Assembly (NCBI GenBank): GCA_050010595.1
Contig: JBEKKS010000009.1
Location: 1 to 64,000, forward strand
Reading direction: 5' to 3'
Source: Palsa-513 sp050010595
Lineage (GTDB): Bacteria > Actinomycetota > Thermoleophilia > Solirubrobacterales > Solirubrobacteraceae
Length of the DNA: 64,000 bases
In this document: piece after piece, positions 32,200-39,882 of the stretch
Numbering within the stretch: the first letter of the stretch is position 1
Layout of the letters: every line of letters begins with the position of its first letter
The notes under the pieces: model-generated
Told to the model about the DNA's origin: nothing
The model's database searches: none
What the model saw: the letters and a program-made list of their open reading frames with translations, nothing else
Made by a program: the position numbers and the translations under genes

Positions 32200-33655
32200 G
32201 GACCGGCAGGAGCGCGCCGAGCTTGACCTCGGTCTCGGCGAGCTCGGCGGCGGGGTCCGAGTCTGCGACGACACCGACACCCGCATAGCAGCGGGCGAGC
32301 TTGCCCTCGACGAGTGCGCAGCGCAGCGCCACGCAGAACTCGCCGTCGCCGTTTGCGTCAGACCAGCCGACAGGCCCCGCGTACCAGCCACGGTCGATGC
32401 CTTCGAGCGCGGCGATCAACGGGAGCGCCGATGGGGGCTCCGCACCGACCGCCGGTGTCGGATGAAGCAGGCCGGCGAGCTCGATCGCGGCGACGGGCCC
32501 GGCGAGCTGGGCACGGATCGGGGTCGCGAGATGCTGGATGTTCGCGATGCGCGCGACCTGTGGCGCGTCCGGCTTCGTGACCCAGACCGAGTGCGGGCGC
32601 AAAGCGCGCTCGATTCGCTCGACGACGATCGCGTGCTCACGGATCTCCTTGCGCGAGTGCAGCAGGCGCTCGCCCAGATGCTCGTCGACTGCCGGGTCGT
32701 TGCTCCGAGCAATCGAGCCGGCGAGCGCGAGCGTCGAGGCACGCAGGCCCTCGCGGCGAATCAGGAGCTCCGGGCTCGCGGCGATGAAGCTTGCGGCGCC
32801 GCGACCGACGGCGAAGACGAAGCACCCGGCGAAGGCGCCGCGCAGGACGTCAAAGACCGCAGCGACGTCATGCTCGCGGGGCGCATGGACCTCGACCTCG
32901 CGGGCGAGCACGATCTTCTCGATCTTGCCTGCGGCAATCTGCTCGACCGCTCTTGCCACCGCCGCCTCGTAGTGCTCCGGCGCGAGCGCGCCGCCGATCC
33001 TGTGGCGCGCTGTCGGGTGTGGGTCAAGGAGCGGCAGCGGACGCTCGCGCAACGAGGACAAACGCTGCTCGATCCGTGCCTCGAGGGCGTCGGCGCTGTC
33101 GCCGGGCCGCGCGAGCGCGGCAACGGTGCACCAGAGCTCGTCGCCGCGCCGCGCGATCGTGACCTCAGGCACGATCAGCGAGGCAGCAGCGAACGCCGAC
33201 CAGTGGAGCGAGCCGGCGCCGTCATCGGCGAACGCGAAGCCGCCCGCTGCGAGCACGCCGCTTCCGGGTGGTCCCTGCGGCGGCTCAGCGCACGCGTTGG
33301 CGGCAAGCGAGCGCCAGCGCGCGCCGGCACGCTCGAAACGCCCCGGGCCGCGCTCCTCGATCGTGACAGCCGCGCCGATGCCGCCAAGCGCCGCACCGTC
33401 GCGATCGGGCTGCTCGAAGCAGATCCATGGCTCGCCCGGCCGGCGCGAGGCGAATACCACGGCACTCGGGTCCACGCTCCCCCAGACGCGCCAGCTGACC
33501 GCGGCGAGACGCTCGCCGCCGCGCCTGGAGTGGTGAACGGCGGCCGCGAGGTTCGAGCGCAGCCGCGCCCGGGCCTGGGGCGGCATTGCAAGAGCAGGCG
33601 GCGCTTGCGGCGCACGGCTGGCGGAACTCAGGCTCGTTAGAGCGTCGCGGGCCAT
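32192..33655 (-). CDS. menF: isochorismate synthase
   Basis: Chorismate-utilising enzyme (487 aa) that opens the menaquinone branch. The C-terminal ADC-synthase-like domain shows K-I-V-L-A-R-E-V-E, F-I-A-A-S-P-E-L-L-I-R-R, A-L-A-G-S-I-A-R, the S-R-K-E-I-R-E-H motif, H-P-T-P-A-V-G and the final G-W-Y-A-G-P-V-G-W and Y-A-G-V-G-V-V-A-D-S-D-P blocks. The N-terminal 200 residues are less conserved. The ATG is at 33653-33655. It converges on menD, so menD and menF are not one transcript. Confidence 0.93.
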   Translation of the reverse strand: MARDALTSLSSASRAPQAPPALAMPPQARARLRSNLAAAVHHSRRGGERLAAVSWRVWGSVDPSAVVFASRRPGEPWICFEQPDRDGAALGGIGAAVTIEERGPGRFERAGARWRSLAANACAEPPQGPPGSGVLAAGGFAFADDGAGSLHWSAFAAASLIVPEVTIARRGDELWCTVAALARPGDSADALEARIEQRLSSLRERPLPLLDPHPTARHRIGGALAPEHYEAAVARAVEQIAAGKIEKIVLAREVEVHAPREHDVAAVFDVLRGAFAGCFVFAVGRGAASFIAASPELLIRREGLRASTLALAGSIARSNDPAVDEHLGERLLHSRKEIREHAIVVERIERALRPHSVWVTKPDAPQVARIANIQHLATPIRAQLAGPVAAIELAGLLHPTPAVGAEPPSALPLIAALEGIDRGWYAGPVGWSDANGDGEFCVALRCALVEGKLARCYAGVGVVADSDPAAELAETEVKLGALLPVLS

Positions 33656-33683
33656 GACGCCAGCGTACACACGCGACAAGGCA

Positions 33684-33706
33684 CCCGGCCGGGGCCGCCG
33701 GCCGGG
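33684..33706 (-). terminator. strong hairpin after ilvN
   Basis: A perfect 9-bp GC stem, CCCGGCCGG (33684-33692) with its complement at 33698-33706 around a 5-base loop, lies between the ilvN stop and the menF start codon. It has no U-tract, as is common in actinobacteria. A terminator of the ilvBN transcript is the likeliest role. Confidence 0.5.
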
Positions 33707-33722
33707 CCCTCAGCCTCTGCGC

Positions 33723-34280
33723 CTACGTTTCGCCGCGACCGCGCGACATCGCGATCTCGCCGGTGCGCATCATCTCGATCAGGCCGTATGGACGCACGAC
33801 CTGCTCGAACGCTTCGATCTTCTCGTCGTCGCCGGTGATCTCGAGCACAACCGATCGCTTCGTCACATCGACGACGTGGCCGCGAAAGACCTCGCAGAGC
33901 TGTAGTAGCTCGCTGCGCGAATCGCCCTCTGCCGCGACCTTGAAGAGCGCCAGCTCGCGCGTTACCGTGCCCGCCGGCTCGAGGTCGCGGATCTTCAGCA
34001 CGTTGACGAGCTTGTGCAGCTGCTTGGTGACCTGGTCGATCGGCTGGACCGCCCCGTCGAGCGTCAGCGTGATGCGCGAGACGTCGTCGTCCGCCGTCGG
34101 GCCGACCGTCAGCGTCTGGATGTTGAAGCCGCGCCGCGCGAACAGGCCGGCGATCCGGGTCAGGACGCCTGGTCGGTTCTCGACGAGAATCGAGACTACG
34201 TGCTTGCGACCGGTGCGGAATCCGACGGCCGCATTCAGCTCGTCGAGACTCAGTAGCTCCTTCGTGCCTGGCTCACCCAT
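33723..34280 (-). CDS. ilvN: acetolactate synthase small (regulatory) subunit
   Basis: Regulatory subunit of 185 aa with an ACT domain at about 27-100 (V-S-I-L-V-E-N-R-P-G-V-L-T-R-I-A-G-L-F) that binds valine for feedback inhibition, and a C-terminal ALS_ss_C domain. An R-R-G-F-N-I-Q-T-L-T-V-G segment is typical. The ATG is at 34278-34280, 5 bp after the ilvB stop. Confidence 0.96.
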   Translation of the reverse strand: MGEPGTKELLSLDELNAAVGFRTGRKHVVSILVENRPGVLTRIAGLFARRGFNIQTLTVGPTADDDVSRITLTLDGAVQPIDQVTKQLHKLVNVLKIRDLEPAGTVTRELALFKVAAEGDSRSELLQLCEVFRGHVVDVTKRSVVLEITGDDEKIEAFEQVVRPYGLIEMMRTGEIAMSRGRGET

Positions 34281-34285
34281 CGCAA

Positions 34286-35962
34286 TCACCCCACCATGTC
34301 GCGCGCGGCCGAGCCGGGCGCGATCATCGGATATGTGTTCTCTTCGCGCGTCACGCGAACGTCCGTCACGACCGGCCCGGGCGTCGCGATCGCCTTGCGG
34401 ATGTCCTCGACGAGCGTCGTCTTGTTCTCGAGGCGGTAGCCGGTCGCGCCGTAGGCCTCTGCAAGCTTCACCCAATCCGGGTACTTGCCGGTGTCGACTT
34501 GGCTGTAGCGCCGGTCCCAGAACAGCTCCTGCCACTGGCGGACCATCCCCAGGTAGCCGTTGTTCATGATGAACACCTTGACCGGAATGGCATTCTCGGA
34601 GCAGGTCGCGAGCTCCTGGCTGTTCATCTGCAGCGAGCCGTCGCCCGTGATGACGCAGACCAGCTGATCCGGGCAGCCGACCTGAGCACCCATCGCCGCC
34701 GGAAGGCCGAACCCCATCGTCCCGAGGCCCCCGGAGTTGATCCAGCGCCGCGGCTTGTCGAAACCGTAGTACTGGGCCGCCCACATCTGGTGCTGCCCGA
34801 CGTCGGACACGATGATCGCCTCACCGGCGGTCGCCTCGTGCAGCGCCTCGATGAGGAACTGCGGCTTGATCTCGCTGTCGGTGGTGTCGTCGTAGCGCAG
34901 CGGATACTGCTCGCGCCAGGCTTCGATCTGAACCCACCAGTCGGCGAGCCTGCCCGCGTCAGGCTCGAGCGCGCGGTATTCCTCGATCAGCTTCGGCAGG
35001 ATCCGCTTTGCGTCGCCGACGATCGGAATGTGCGCCGGCACGTTCTTGGAGATCTCCGCCGGATCGACGTCGATGTGGATGAACTTCGCGTGCGGCGCGA
35101 ACTCGGACAGCTTGCCGGTGATGCGGTCGTCGAAGCGGGCTCCGATCGCGCAGATCAGATCGGCCCCGTCCATCGAGTAGTTCGCCGTCCGCGTCCCGTG
35201 CATCCCGAGCATGCCGAGCCACTGCGGGTTCGAGGCGGGGAACCCACCAAGGCCCATCAGCGTGCAGGTGACCGGAAAATGGCCCGTCGTTGCGAGCTCG
35301 GTCAGCTCCGCTGCGGCATTCGCATTGATGATCCCGCCGCCGGCGTAGATCACCGGCCGCCGTGCAGCTGCAAGGGCCTTCGCTGCCTGGCGGATCTGCT
35401 TGAAGTTGCCTTCGATCGTCGGTTGGTAGCCGGGCAGGAGGATCTCCGGCGTTGCCTCGTACTGGATGTCCCCACGCGAGAGGTCCTGCGGGATGTCGAC
35501 GACGACGGGGCCCGGACGGCCGGTGCGCGCCACGTGGAACGCCTCGTGGATCGTGCGCGGCAACTCGTTCGGGTGCTGGATCATGTAGGAGTGCTTGACG
35601 ATCGGCATCGTGATGCCGATCGTGTCCGCCTCCTGGAAGCCGTCGGTCCCGAGCAGCTCCGTACGAACCTGACCGGTGATGAAGACGACCGGAACCGAAT
35701 CCATCATCGCGTCGGCGATCGGCGTGACGAGGTTCGTCGCACCCGGCCCTGAGGTCGCAAGCGAGACACCGACCTTGCCGGTCGCCTTCGCGTAGCCCTC
35801 GGCTGCGTGACCGCCACCCGCCTCGTGACGCACGAGCACGTGGCGGATCCCGGCGTCGAAGAACGCGTCGTAGGTCGGCAGGTTCGCCCCGCCGGGCAGC
35901 CCGAATACGACGTCCACACCTTCTGCTTTAAGGCATTCCATCACGGCATCAACAGCGCGCAT
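34286..35962 (-). CDS. ilvB: acetolactate synthase large (catalytic) subunit
   Basis: ThDP/FAD enzyme (558 aa) for the first common step of Val/Leu and Ile synthesis. It shows V-F-G-L-P-G-G, the catalytic glutamate in R-H-E-A-G-G-G-H-A-A-E-G-Y-A, S-G-P-G-A-T-N-L, and the ThDP/Mg motif G-D-G-S-L-Q-M-N-S-Q-E with N-N-G-Y-L-G. The ATG at 35960-35962 follows a strong GGAGG. An upstream in-frame start (36001) is less well supported. With CimA and the leu enzymes it serves all three branched-chain amino acids. Confidence 0.96.
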   Translation of the reverse strand: MRAVDAVMECLKAEGVDVVFGLPGGANLPTYDAFFDAGIRHVLVRHEAGGGHAAEGYAKATGKVGVSLATSGPGATNLVTPIADAMMDSVPVVFITGQVRTELLGTDGFQEADTIGITMPIVKHSYMIQHPNELPRTIHEAFHVARTGRPGPVVVDIPQDLSRGDIQYEATPEILLPGYQPTIEGNFKQIRQAAKALAAARRPVIYAGGGIINANAAAELTELATTGHFPVTCTLMGLGGFPASNPQWLGMLGMHGTRTANYSMDGADLICAIGARFDDRITGKLSEFAPHAKFIHIDVDPAEISKNVPAHIPIVGDAKRILPKLIEEYRALEPDAGRLADWWVQIEAWREQYPLRYDDTTDSEIKPQFLIEALHEATAGEAIIVSDVGQHQMWAAQYYGFDKPRRWINSGGLGTMGFGLPAAMGAQVGCPDQLVCVITGDGSLQMNSQELATCSENAIPVKVFIMNNGYLGMVRQWQELFWDRRYSQVDTGKYPDWVKLAEAYGATGYRLENKTTLVEDIRKAIATPGPVVTDVRVTREENTYPMIAPGSAARDMVG

Positions 35963-36025
35963 CGTGCTACCTCCTTCCGAGTCGTTCGCATTGACCGGCA
36001 CCGCAGCCTGCGGGCCGAGTCAGCC

Positions 36026-36053
36026 AGGATAGCGGCGCACCGGCGCCGGGCAA
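36026..36053 (-). promoter_or_regulatory. putative ilvB promoter
   Basis: On the minus strand TTGCCC (36048-36053) and TATCCT (36026-36031) are spaced by 16 bp, upstream of ilvB. Transcription would start about 57 bases before the ATG. I see no leader peptide or attenuator in that leader. Confidence 0.45.
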
Positions 36054-36078
36054 TCACCGGCCGACGCCATGCAGCATC

Positions 36079-36378
36079 TCAGAGCCGCGCGCGTACTCGC
36101 ATCAGCGGCGTCGGCTCGATGATCTCCGCCTCCTCCGGGTAGGAGAGGTCGGCGCCGCAGCGCATGCACATCGCGTCGTAGATCCGCGTCGGTGCCCCGC
36201 AGGTCGTGCAGCGCCGCAGCGGAACCTCTGTCTCGCGCCGGTAGAGCACGGCTGCGATCGGGCCGAGCACGGGGATCACGGCCGAGACGACGAACCAGAC
36301 GTAGGGAGAGCTTCCCTTGCGTAGCGCGATCAGCGCGCCGAGCACGCCGGAGCCAATGCAGATCAGGAGATAGGTCAT
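36079..36378 (-). CDS. small membrane protein with C-terminal zinc ribbon
   Basis: A 99-aa protein with two N-terminal membrane segments (about 2-19 and 27-46), a short linker, then a zinc ribbon of two C-x2-C-G knuckles (R-C-T-T-C-G and M-C-M-R-C-G, about 57-75). This build occurs in small actinobacterial proteins of unknown role. It is 32 bp after the next small membrane gene on the same strand. Confidence 0.7.
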   Translation of the reverse strand: MTYLLICIGSGVLGALIALRKGSSPYVWFVVSAVIPVLGPIAAVLYRRETEVPLRRCTTCGAPTRIYDAMCMRCGADLSYPEEAEIIEPTPLMRVRARL

Positions 36379-36410
36379 CGCGCCAGCCGCCCGGTCCTGC
36401 CGGCTATCGG

Positions 36411-36611
36411 CTAGTGAAAGAGGACTCTAATCGCCCAGATTGCGCCGATGATCGCGACCACGACCGCGGCGATTGTCGCAACGAAGACGACGATCCCGAA
36501 CAGCAGGTGGAACAGCAGGTACGCGCAAACCACGAGGATCAGCGCGGCCACCACGTGGCGCCCGAGGTTGTGCATCCTGGAGGCGGCGGGCTCTGTGTGC
36601 TCTTCGCTCAT
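36411..36611 (-). CDS. small hydrophobic membrane protein
   Basis: A 66-aa protein with a polar N-terminus (about 1-18) and two closely spaced hydrophobic segments (about 20-39 and 42-64). No family recognised. The ATG is at 36609-36611. It lies 31 bp after purH on the same strand, and a shared transcript is possible. Confidence 0.6.
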   Translation of the reverse strand: MSEEHTEPAASRMHNLGRHVVAALILVVCAYLLFHLLFGIVVFVATIAAVVVAIIGAIWAIRVLFH

Positions 36612-36642
36612 GCAGGCAGCGTAGCGCGCTTGGCCGCCGGCA

Positions 36643-37770
36643 TCAGTGGTGGAAGAGCCGCAGGCCGGTGTGGACGAGCGTCATCCCGAACTCAGCGCAC
36701 GCGGTGGCGACGTCCTCAGAGCGGATCGACCCGCCGGGCTCGACCACGTAGCGCACGCCGGCGCGCTGCGCGTATTCGATGTTGTCGCGAAACGGCAGGA
36801 ACCCATCGGAGACGAGCGTTACCCCGTCGAGCTCCGCCAGATGGCGTTCGCGCCAGCCATCAGCGGCCGCGACCTTGCCAAAGAGCTGTTCGAACTGCGT
36901 CCACTGGGAGGCGGTCATGTCGCCCTCGGCCCAGCGGACCTGCCAGTTGAAGCGATCCTGGCGCGACATCTCGGCGACCTGCGGGAGCTCGCGGGTGCTC
37001 TGGTGGCGCCGCGCCCACCAGACAGCCGCCTTCGCGCCTGCGAGGCGCACGCAGTCGACCCGGTTCTGCTGACCCGCGCCGATCCCCAGCGCGGCGCCGT
37101 CGCGCAACAACGCGACCGAGTTCGACTGCGTGTAGCGCAGCGTGACCATCCCGAGAATGGCGTCGCGAACCGCCTCCGGTGGGAGCGGTTTGCCCTCGAT
37201 GACGCGCAACAACGCCGGCGTGATCGCTGCGGCGTCGGTCTCCTGCTCGAGGTGCAGGCCGGACACGTCGCGCGACTCCCACGCCGGAGGCGTGAACGCG
37301 GGATCGGCCTCGAGCACCAGGTAGGAGCCGCGCTTCTTCGCTGCCAGCAACGCGAGCGCGTCCGGCTCGTAGCCTGGGGCGACGATCCCGTCCGAGACCA
37401 CCCCGGCGAGGATCTCGGCGAGCTGGCGATCGACCGGAGCCGAGACGGCGATCACGTCGCCGTAGGAGGATTTCGGATCGACGTCGCGAGCCCGCAAGTA
37501 CGCGGAGGTCACGTCGCTAAGCGGGCCGTCGAGCTCCCATGCCTCGCGCGCAGCCGGATCGAGCTCACCGGCTGTGGCAACGCCGGCGGGCGAGACGTGC
37601 TTGAACGACGCCGCGACGACCTCGCCGAGGGCGGCGCTGGCTTCCTGCACGAGCGGCCACGCGTTCAGCGCGTCGAGGTAGTTGATGTATGACGGATCGC
37701 CGCCTAGTACCCGCAGCGGGCCGCCGTCGCCGACCCGCGCCTGCTGATGAGGGTTGATCCCGTAGCGCAC
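36643..37770 (-). CDS. purH: stand-alone AICAR transformylase (phosphoribosylaminoimidazolecarboxamide formyltransferase)
   Basis: A 375-aa protein that corresponds only to the transformylase half of bifunctional PurH; the N-terminal IMP-cyclohydrolase (MGS-like) domain of about 200 aa is absent. It uses 10-formyl-THF to formylate AICAR (ZMP). Signatures are R-Y-G-x-N-P-H-Q at the N-terminus, I-N-Y-L-D-A-L-N-A-W, the catalytic Lys-His in S-F-K-H-V-S-P-A-G (K57, H58), D-G-I-V-A-P-G-Y-E, R-Y-T-Q-S-N-S-V and G-I-G-A-G-Q-Q-N-R-V. The GTG at 37768-37770 has AGGAG 5 bases upstream. It is preceded by a ZTP riboswitch. Single-domain forms of similar length exist in other bacteria. Confidence 0.93.
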   Translation of the reverse strand: MRYGINPHQQARVGDGGPLRVLGGDPSYINYLDALNAWPLVQEASAALGEVVAASFKHVSPAGVATAGELDPAAREAWELDGPLSDVTSAYLRARDVDPKSSYGDVIAVSAPVDRQLAEILAGVVSDGIVAPGYEPDALALLAAKKRGSYLVLEADPAFTPPAWESRDVSGLHLEQETDAAAITPALLRVIEGKPLPPEAVRDAILGMVTLRYTQSNSVALLRDGAALGIGAGQQNRVDCVRLAGAKAAVWWARRHQSTRELPQVAEMSRQDRFNWQVRWAEGDMTASQWTQFEQLFGKVAAADGWRERHLAELDGVTLVSDGFLPFRDNIEYAQRAGVRYVVEPGGSIRSEDVATACAEFGMTLVHTGLRLFHH

Positions 37771-37774
37771 GCTC

Positions 37775-37799
37775 GCTCCTCAGCTCGAAACCGAGGAGC
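37775..37799 (-). promoter_or_regulatory. ribosome-binding-site hairpin of purH
   Basis: On the minus strand GCTCCTC (37793-37799) is perfectly complementary to GAGGAGC (37775-37781), which contains the purH ribosome-binding site. The first arm begins where the aptamer's last stem ends. Ligand binding could therefore decide whether the site is hidden, the usual translational expression platform. Confidence 0.65.
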
Positions 37800-37870
37800 A
37801 CCCAGGCGGACGACGCTCCGTTTATACGCTTCCCGGTGGTTGCCCACCCGACGCCAGTCGCGTGTTGCTT
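37798..37870 (-). promoter_or_regulatory. ZTP (pfl) riboswitch upstream of purH
   Basis: Close match to the ZTP class on the minus strand. After a short P1 (ACGC with GCGT) come GACTGGCG, P2 GGTGG-GCAA-CCACC and GGGAA, then a linker of about 20 bases and the diagnostic CCGCCTGGG, whose CGCC can pair with GGCG. The class binds ZMP/ZTP. ZMP is the substrate of the enzyme encoded downstream, so accumulation of ZMP should switch the gene on. Confidence 0.9.
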
Positions 37871-37876
37871 AGCCTA
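37871..37876 (-). promoter_or_regulatory. putative -10 element of purH
   Basis: TAGGCT on the minus strand puts the transcript start near 37864, at the first base of the riboswitch P1 stem. The same hexamer precedes the leuA leader. No clear -35. Confidence 0.45.
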
Positions 37877-37899
37877 GCGCGACCGACGGCGCAGACAGC

Positions 37900-38061
37900 T
37901 CAGGCGGCTGCGCGCTCGTGAGACTCGGCCGGCGGCTCGCTGCTCGGCACCGGAATGCGCGCCAGGCTGTAGCGACGCACGATCGGCTGCTTTGCACTCA
38001 CCGTCGGCTCGTTGAGTTCAGGCAGGAGGAGGAACCGGGAGCTTGCGTTAGTGCTTTCCAT
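37900..38061 (-). CDS. possible small protein, unknown
   Basis: An open frame of 53 codons starting M-E-S-T-N-A-S-S-R-F-L-L-L-P-E-L and rich in Pro/Ser/Glu. Its composition is protein-like, but there is no ribosome-binding site and no recognised family. It ends 24 bp before the purH promoter. It could also be untranslated intergenic sequence. Confidence 0.3.
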   Translation of the reverse strand: MESTNASSRFLLLPELNEPTVSAKQPIVRRYSLARIPVPSSEPPAESHERAAA

Positions 38062-38158
38062 GGCGGAATGATCGGCCACGAGCCCCCGCTCGTCGTTGGC
38101 CCATTGGCCAAGATCACCGGGGCCCGCTTGTCCCGCCGCAACGCGTGCAGCGCCGGCT

Positions 38159-38458
38159 TCAGCGACGCCGATCGGCGAGCGCATGGCTCGCAGCGGCACT
38201 GCCGGCTGCGACGGTCAGCACGGCGGGCCAGGCACCGATGCGCTTGGCGAGCGGATGCGAGCCGGCGAAGCCAGCGAGATAGGTCGCGAGCAATACGCCT
38301 GCCGTCGCGGATCCACGCTCGCGTCGCCAGCGACGCGCCAGGTAAGCGCCACCGGCCGCCAGCACGACGCCGCCGAGCGGGCGGACCCCCGTCTCACGCG
38401 CCACGAGGTAGCCACCGACCAGGGAGCCCGCCGCGATCGGAGCGCTGCCTACGCTCAT
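38159..38458 (-). CDS. small alanine/glycine-rich membrane protein
   Basis: A 99-aa protein with three or four short hydrophobic stretches (about 5-20, 26-40, 50-65, 75-92) and an R-R-W-R-R-E-R basic loop. The ATG overlaps the gatB stop as ATGA, so it is the last gene of the gatCAB unit. Unknown function; I recall similar proteins downstream of gatB in other actinobacteria. Confidence 0.65.
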   Translation of the reverse strand: MSVGSAPIAAGSLVGGYLVARETGVRPLGGVVLAAGGAYLARRWRRERGSATAGVLLATYLAGFAGSHPLAKRIGAWPAVLTVAAGSAAASHALADRRR

Positions 38459-39882
38459 CGTCCGAGCTGCTCCTGGATCAGGCGCGTGACCTCGGCGCCG
38501 TCGGCGCGGCCGCGCGTCTCGCGCATCACGGCTCCGACGAGCGCGCCGATCGCCTTCTCGTTGCCTGAGCGCACGCGCTCCGCAGCGCTCGGGTCGCCGG
38601 CGATCGCCTGCGCGACGATCCCTGCGAGATCGCCGTCCTCGCTGGAGAGCGAGCCGAGGCCACGCTCGATGACGATCGCCTGCGGGTCGCCCCCGTCGGC
38701 GACGAGCGCGTCGAGCACCTCGCGCGCGGCCGCCGCGCTCACCGAGCGCGCGGCCACGAGCTCGACGAGCTTGCCGAGCCCAGCCGGTGTCACCTTCGTC
38801 TCGGCCGGATCCTCGTCCCCGATCCGTGCGACGAGCTGCGCCATCCAGTTGGCGACCTGCTGGGCGTGGTCGATTCCGGTCTCCGCGACGACCCGCTCGA
38901 AGTAGTCCCCGAGCTCACCACGGAACGCGAGCGTGTGGGCGCTGTCGGCACCGAGGCCGAGGTCGGCCTCGTAGCGCTGCGCTCGATCGAGCGGCAACTC
39001 GCCGATCTCGGCCGCAGCCGCCGCCTTCATCTGCTCGCTGGTCGCGATCGGGATCAGGTCCGGCTCGGGGAAGTAGCGATAGTCCTGCGCCTCCTCCTTT
39101 GAGCGCAAGGCAGTCAAGCGCCCGGTCGTCGGATCGAAGTGAAGCGTCTCCTGCTCGATCGCTGCGCCCGAGCTGAGGATCTCGCGCTGGCGCTCGATCT
39201 CCGCCGCCACTCCGCGCTCCAGAAAGCGGAACGAGTTCATGTTCTTGAGCTCGGTCTTGGTCCCGAGCGCGCTCGAACCGACCGGACGAAGCGACACGTT
39301 GGCGTCGGCGCGCAGTGACCCCTCCTCCATGTTCACGTCGCTGACGCCAAGGCTGCGCAGCGTCGCACGCAGCAGCGTCAGCCACTCGCGCGCATGCTCG
39401 GGCGAGCGCAACTCCGGCTCGGTGACGATCTCCACGAGCGGCGTGCCACCCCGGTTGAAATCGACGACCGACGTCTCCGAGCCGTGGATCCGACCGCTCT
39501 CCCCCAGGTGGATCAGCTTCGCCGCGTCCTCCTCGAGGTGCACGCGATGCAGGCGGACACCCGCAAGCTCGCCGCCGAGGCAGATCGGCTCGTCGTACTG
39601 GGAGATCTGGTAGGCCTTCGGGAGATCGGGATAGAAGTAGTTCTTGCGGTGGAAGATCGAGCGTGGCGCGATCTCACAGCCGAGCGCAAGCCCGATCATC
39701 AGCGCGAAGTGGATTGCCCGCGCATTCGCGACCGGCAGCGCGCCGGGTAGCGCGAGGCAGACCGGGCAGGTGTGCGTGTTCGGCGGGTCGCCGAAGGAGA
39801 GCTCACAGCCGCAGAACATCTTCGTCCGCGTCTTCAGCTGGACGTGGATCTCAAGACCGATGACCGGCTCGAGCTCGGTCAT
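38455..39882 (-). CDS. gatB: aspartyl/glutamyl-tRNA amidotransferase subunit B
   Basis: tRNA-binding and kinase-like subunit of GatCAB (475 aa), which converts Glu-tRNA-Gln and/or Asp-tRNA-Asn to the amides. It shows G-L-E-I-H-V-Q-L-K-T-x-T-K-M-F-C-G-C near the N-terminus, C-P-V-C-L-A-L-P-G-A-L-P zinc-site cysteines, R-K-N-Y-F-Y-P-D-L-P-K-A-Y-Q-I-S-Q-Y, N-R-G-G-T-P-L-V-E-I-V-T and the C-terminal YqeY-like domain. It is joined to gatA by ATGA. Confidence 0.97.
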   Translation of the reverse strand: MTELEPVIGLEIHVQLKTRTKMFCGCELSFGDPPNTHTCPVCLALPGALPVANARAIHFALMIGLALGCEIAPRSIFHRKNYFYPDLPKAYQISQYDEPICLGGELAGVRLHRVHLEEDAAKLIHLGESGRIHGSETSVVDFNRGGTPLVEIVTEPELRSPEHAREWLTLLRATLRSLGVSDVNMEEGSLRADANVSLRPVGSSALGTKTELKNMNSFRFLERGVAAEIERQREILSSGAAIEQETLHFDPTTGRLTALRSKEEAQDYRYFPEPDLIPIATSEQMKAAAAAEIGELPLDRAQRYEADLGLGADSAHTLAFRGELGDYFERVVAETGIDHAQQVANWMAQLVARIGDEDPAETKVTPAGLGKLVELVAARSVSAAAAREVLDALVADGGDPQAIVIERGLGSLSSEDGDLAGIVAQAIAGDPSAAERVRSGNEKAIGALVGAVMRETRGRADGAEVTRLIQEQLGR

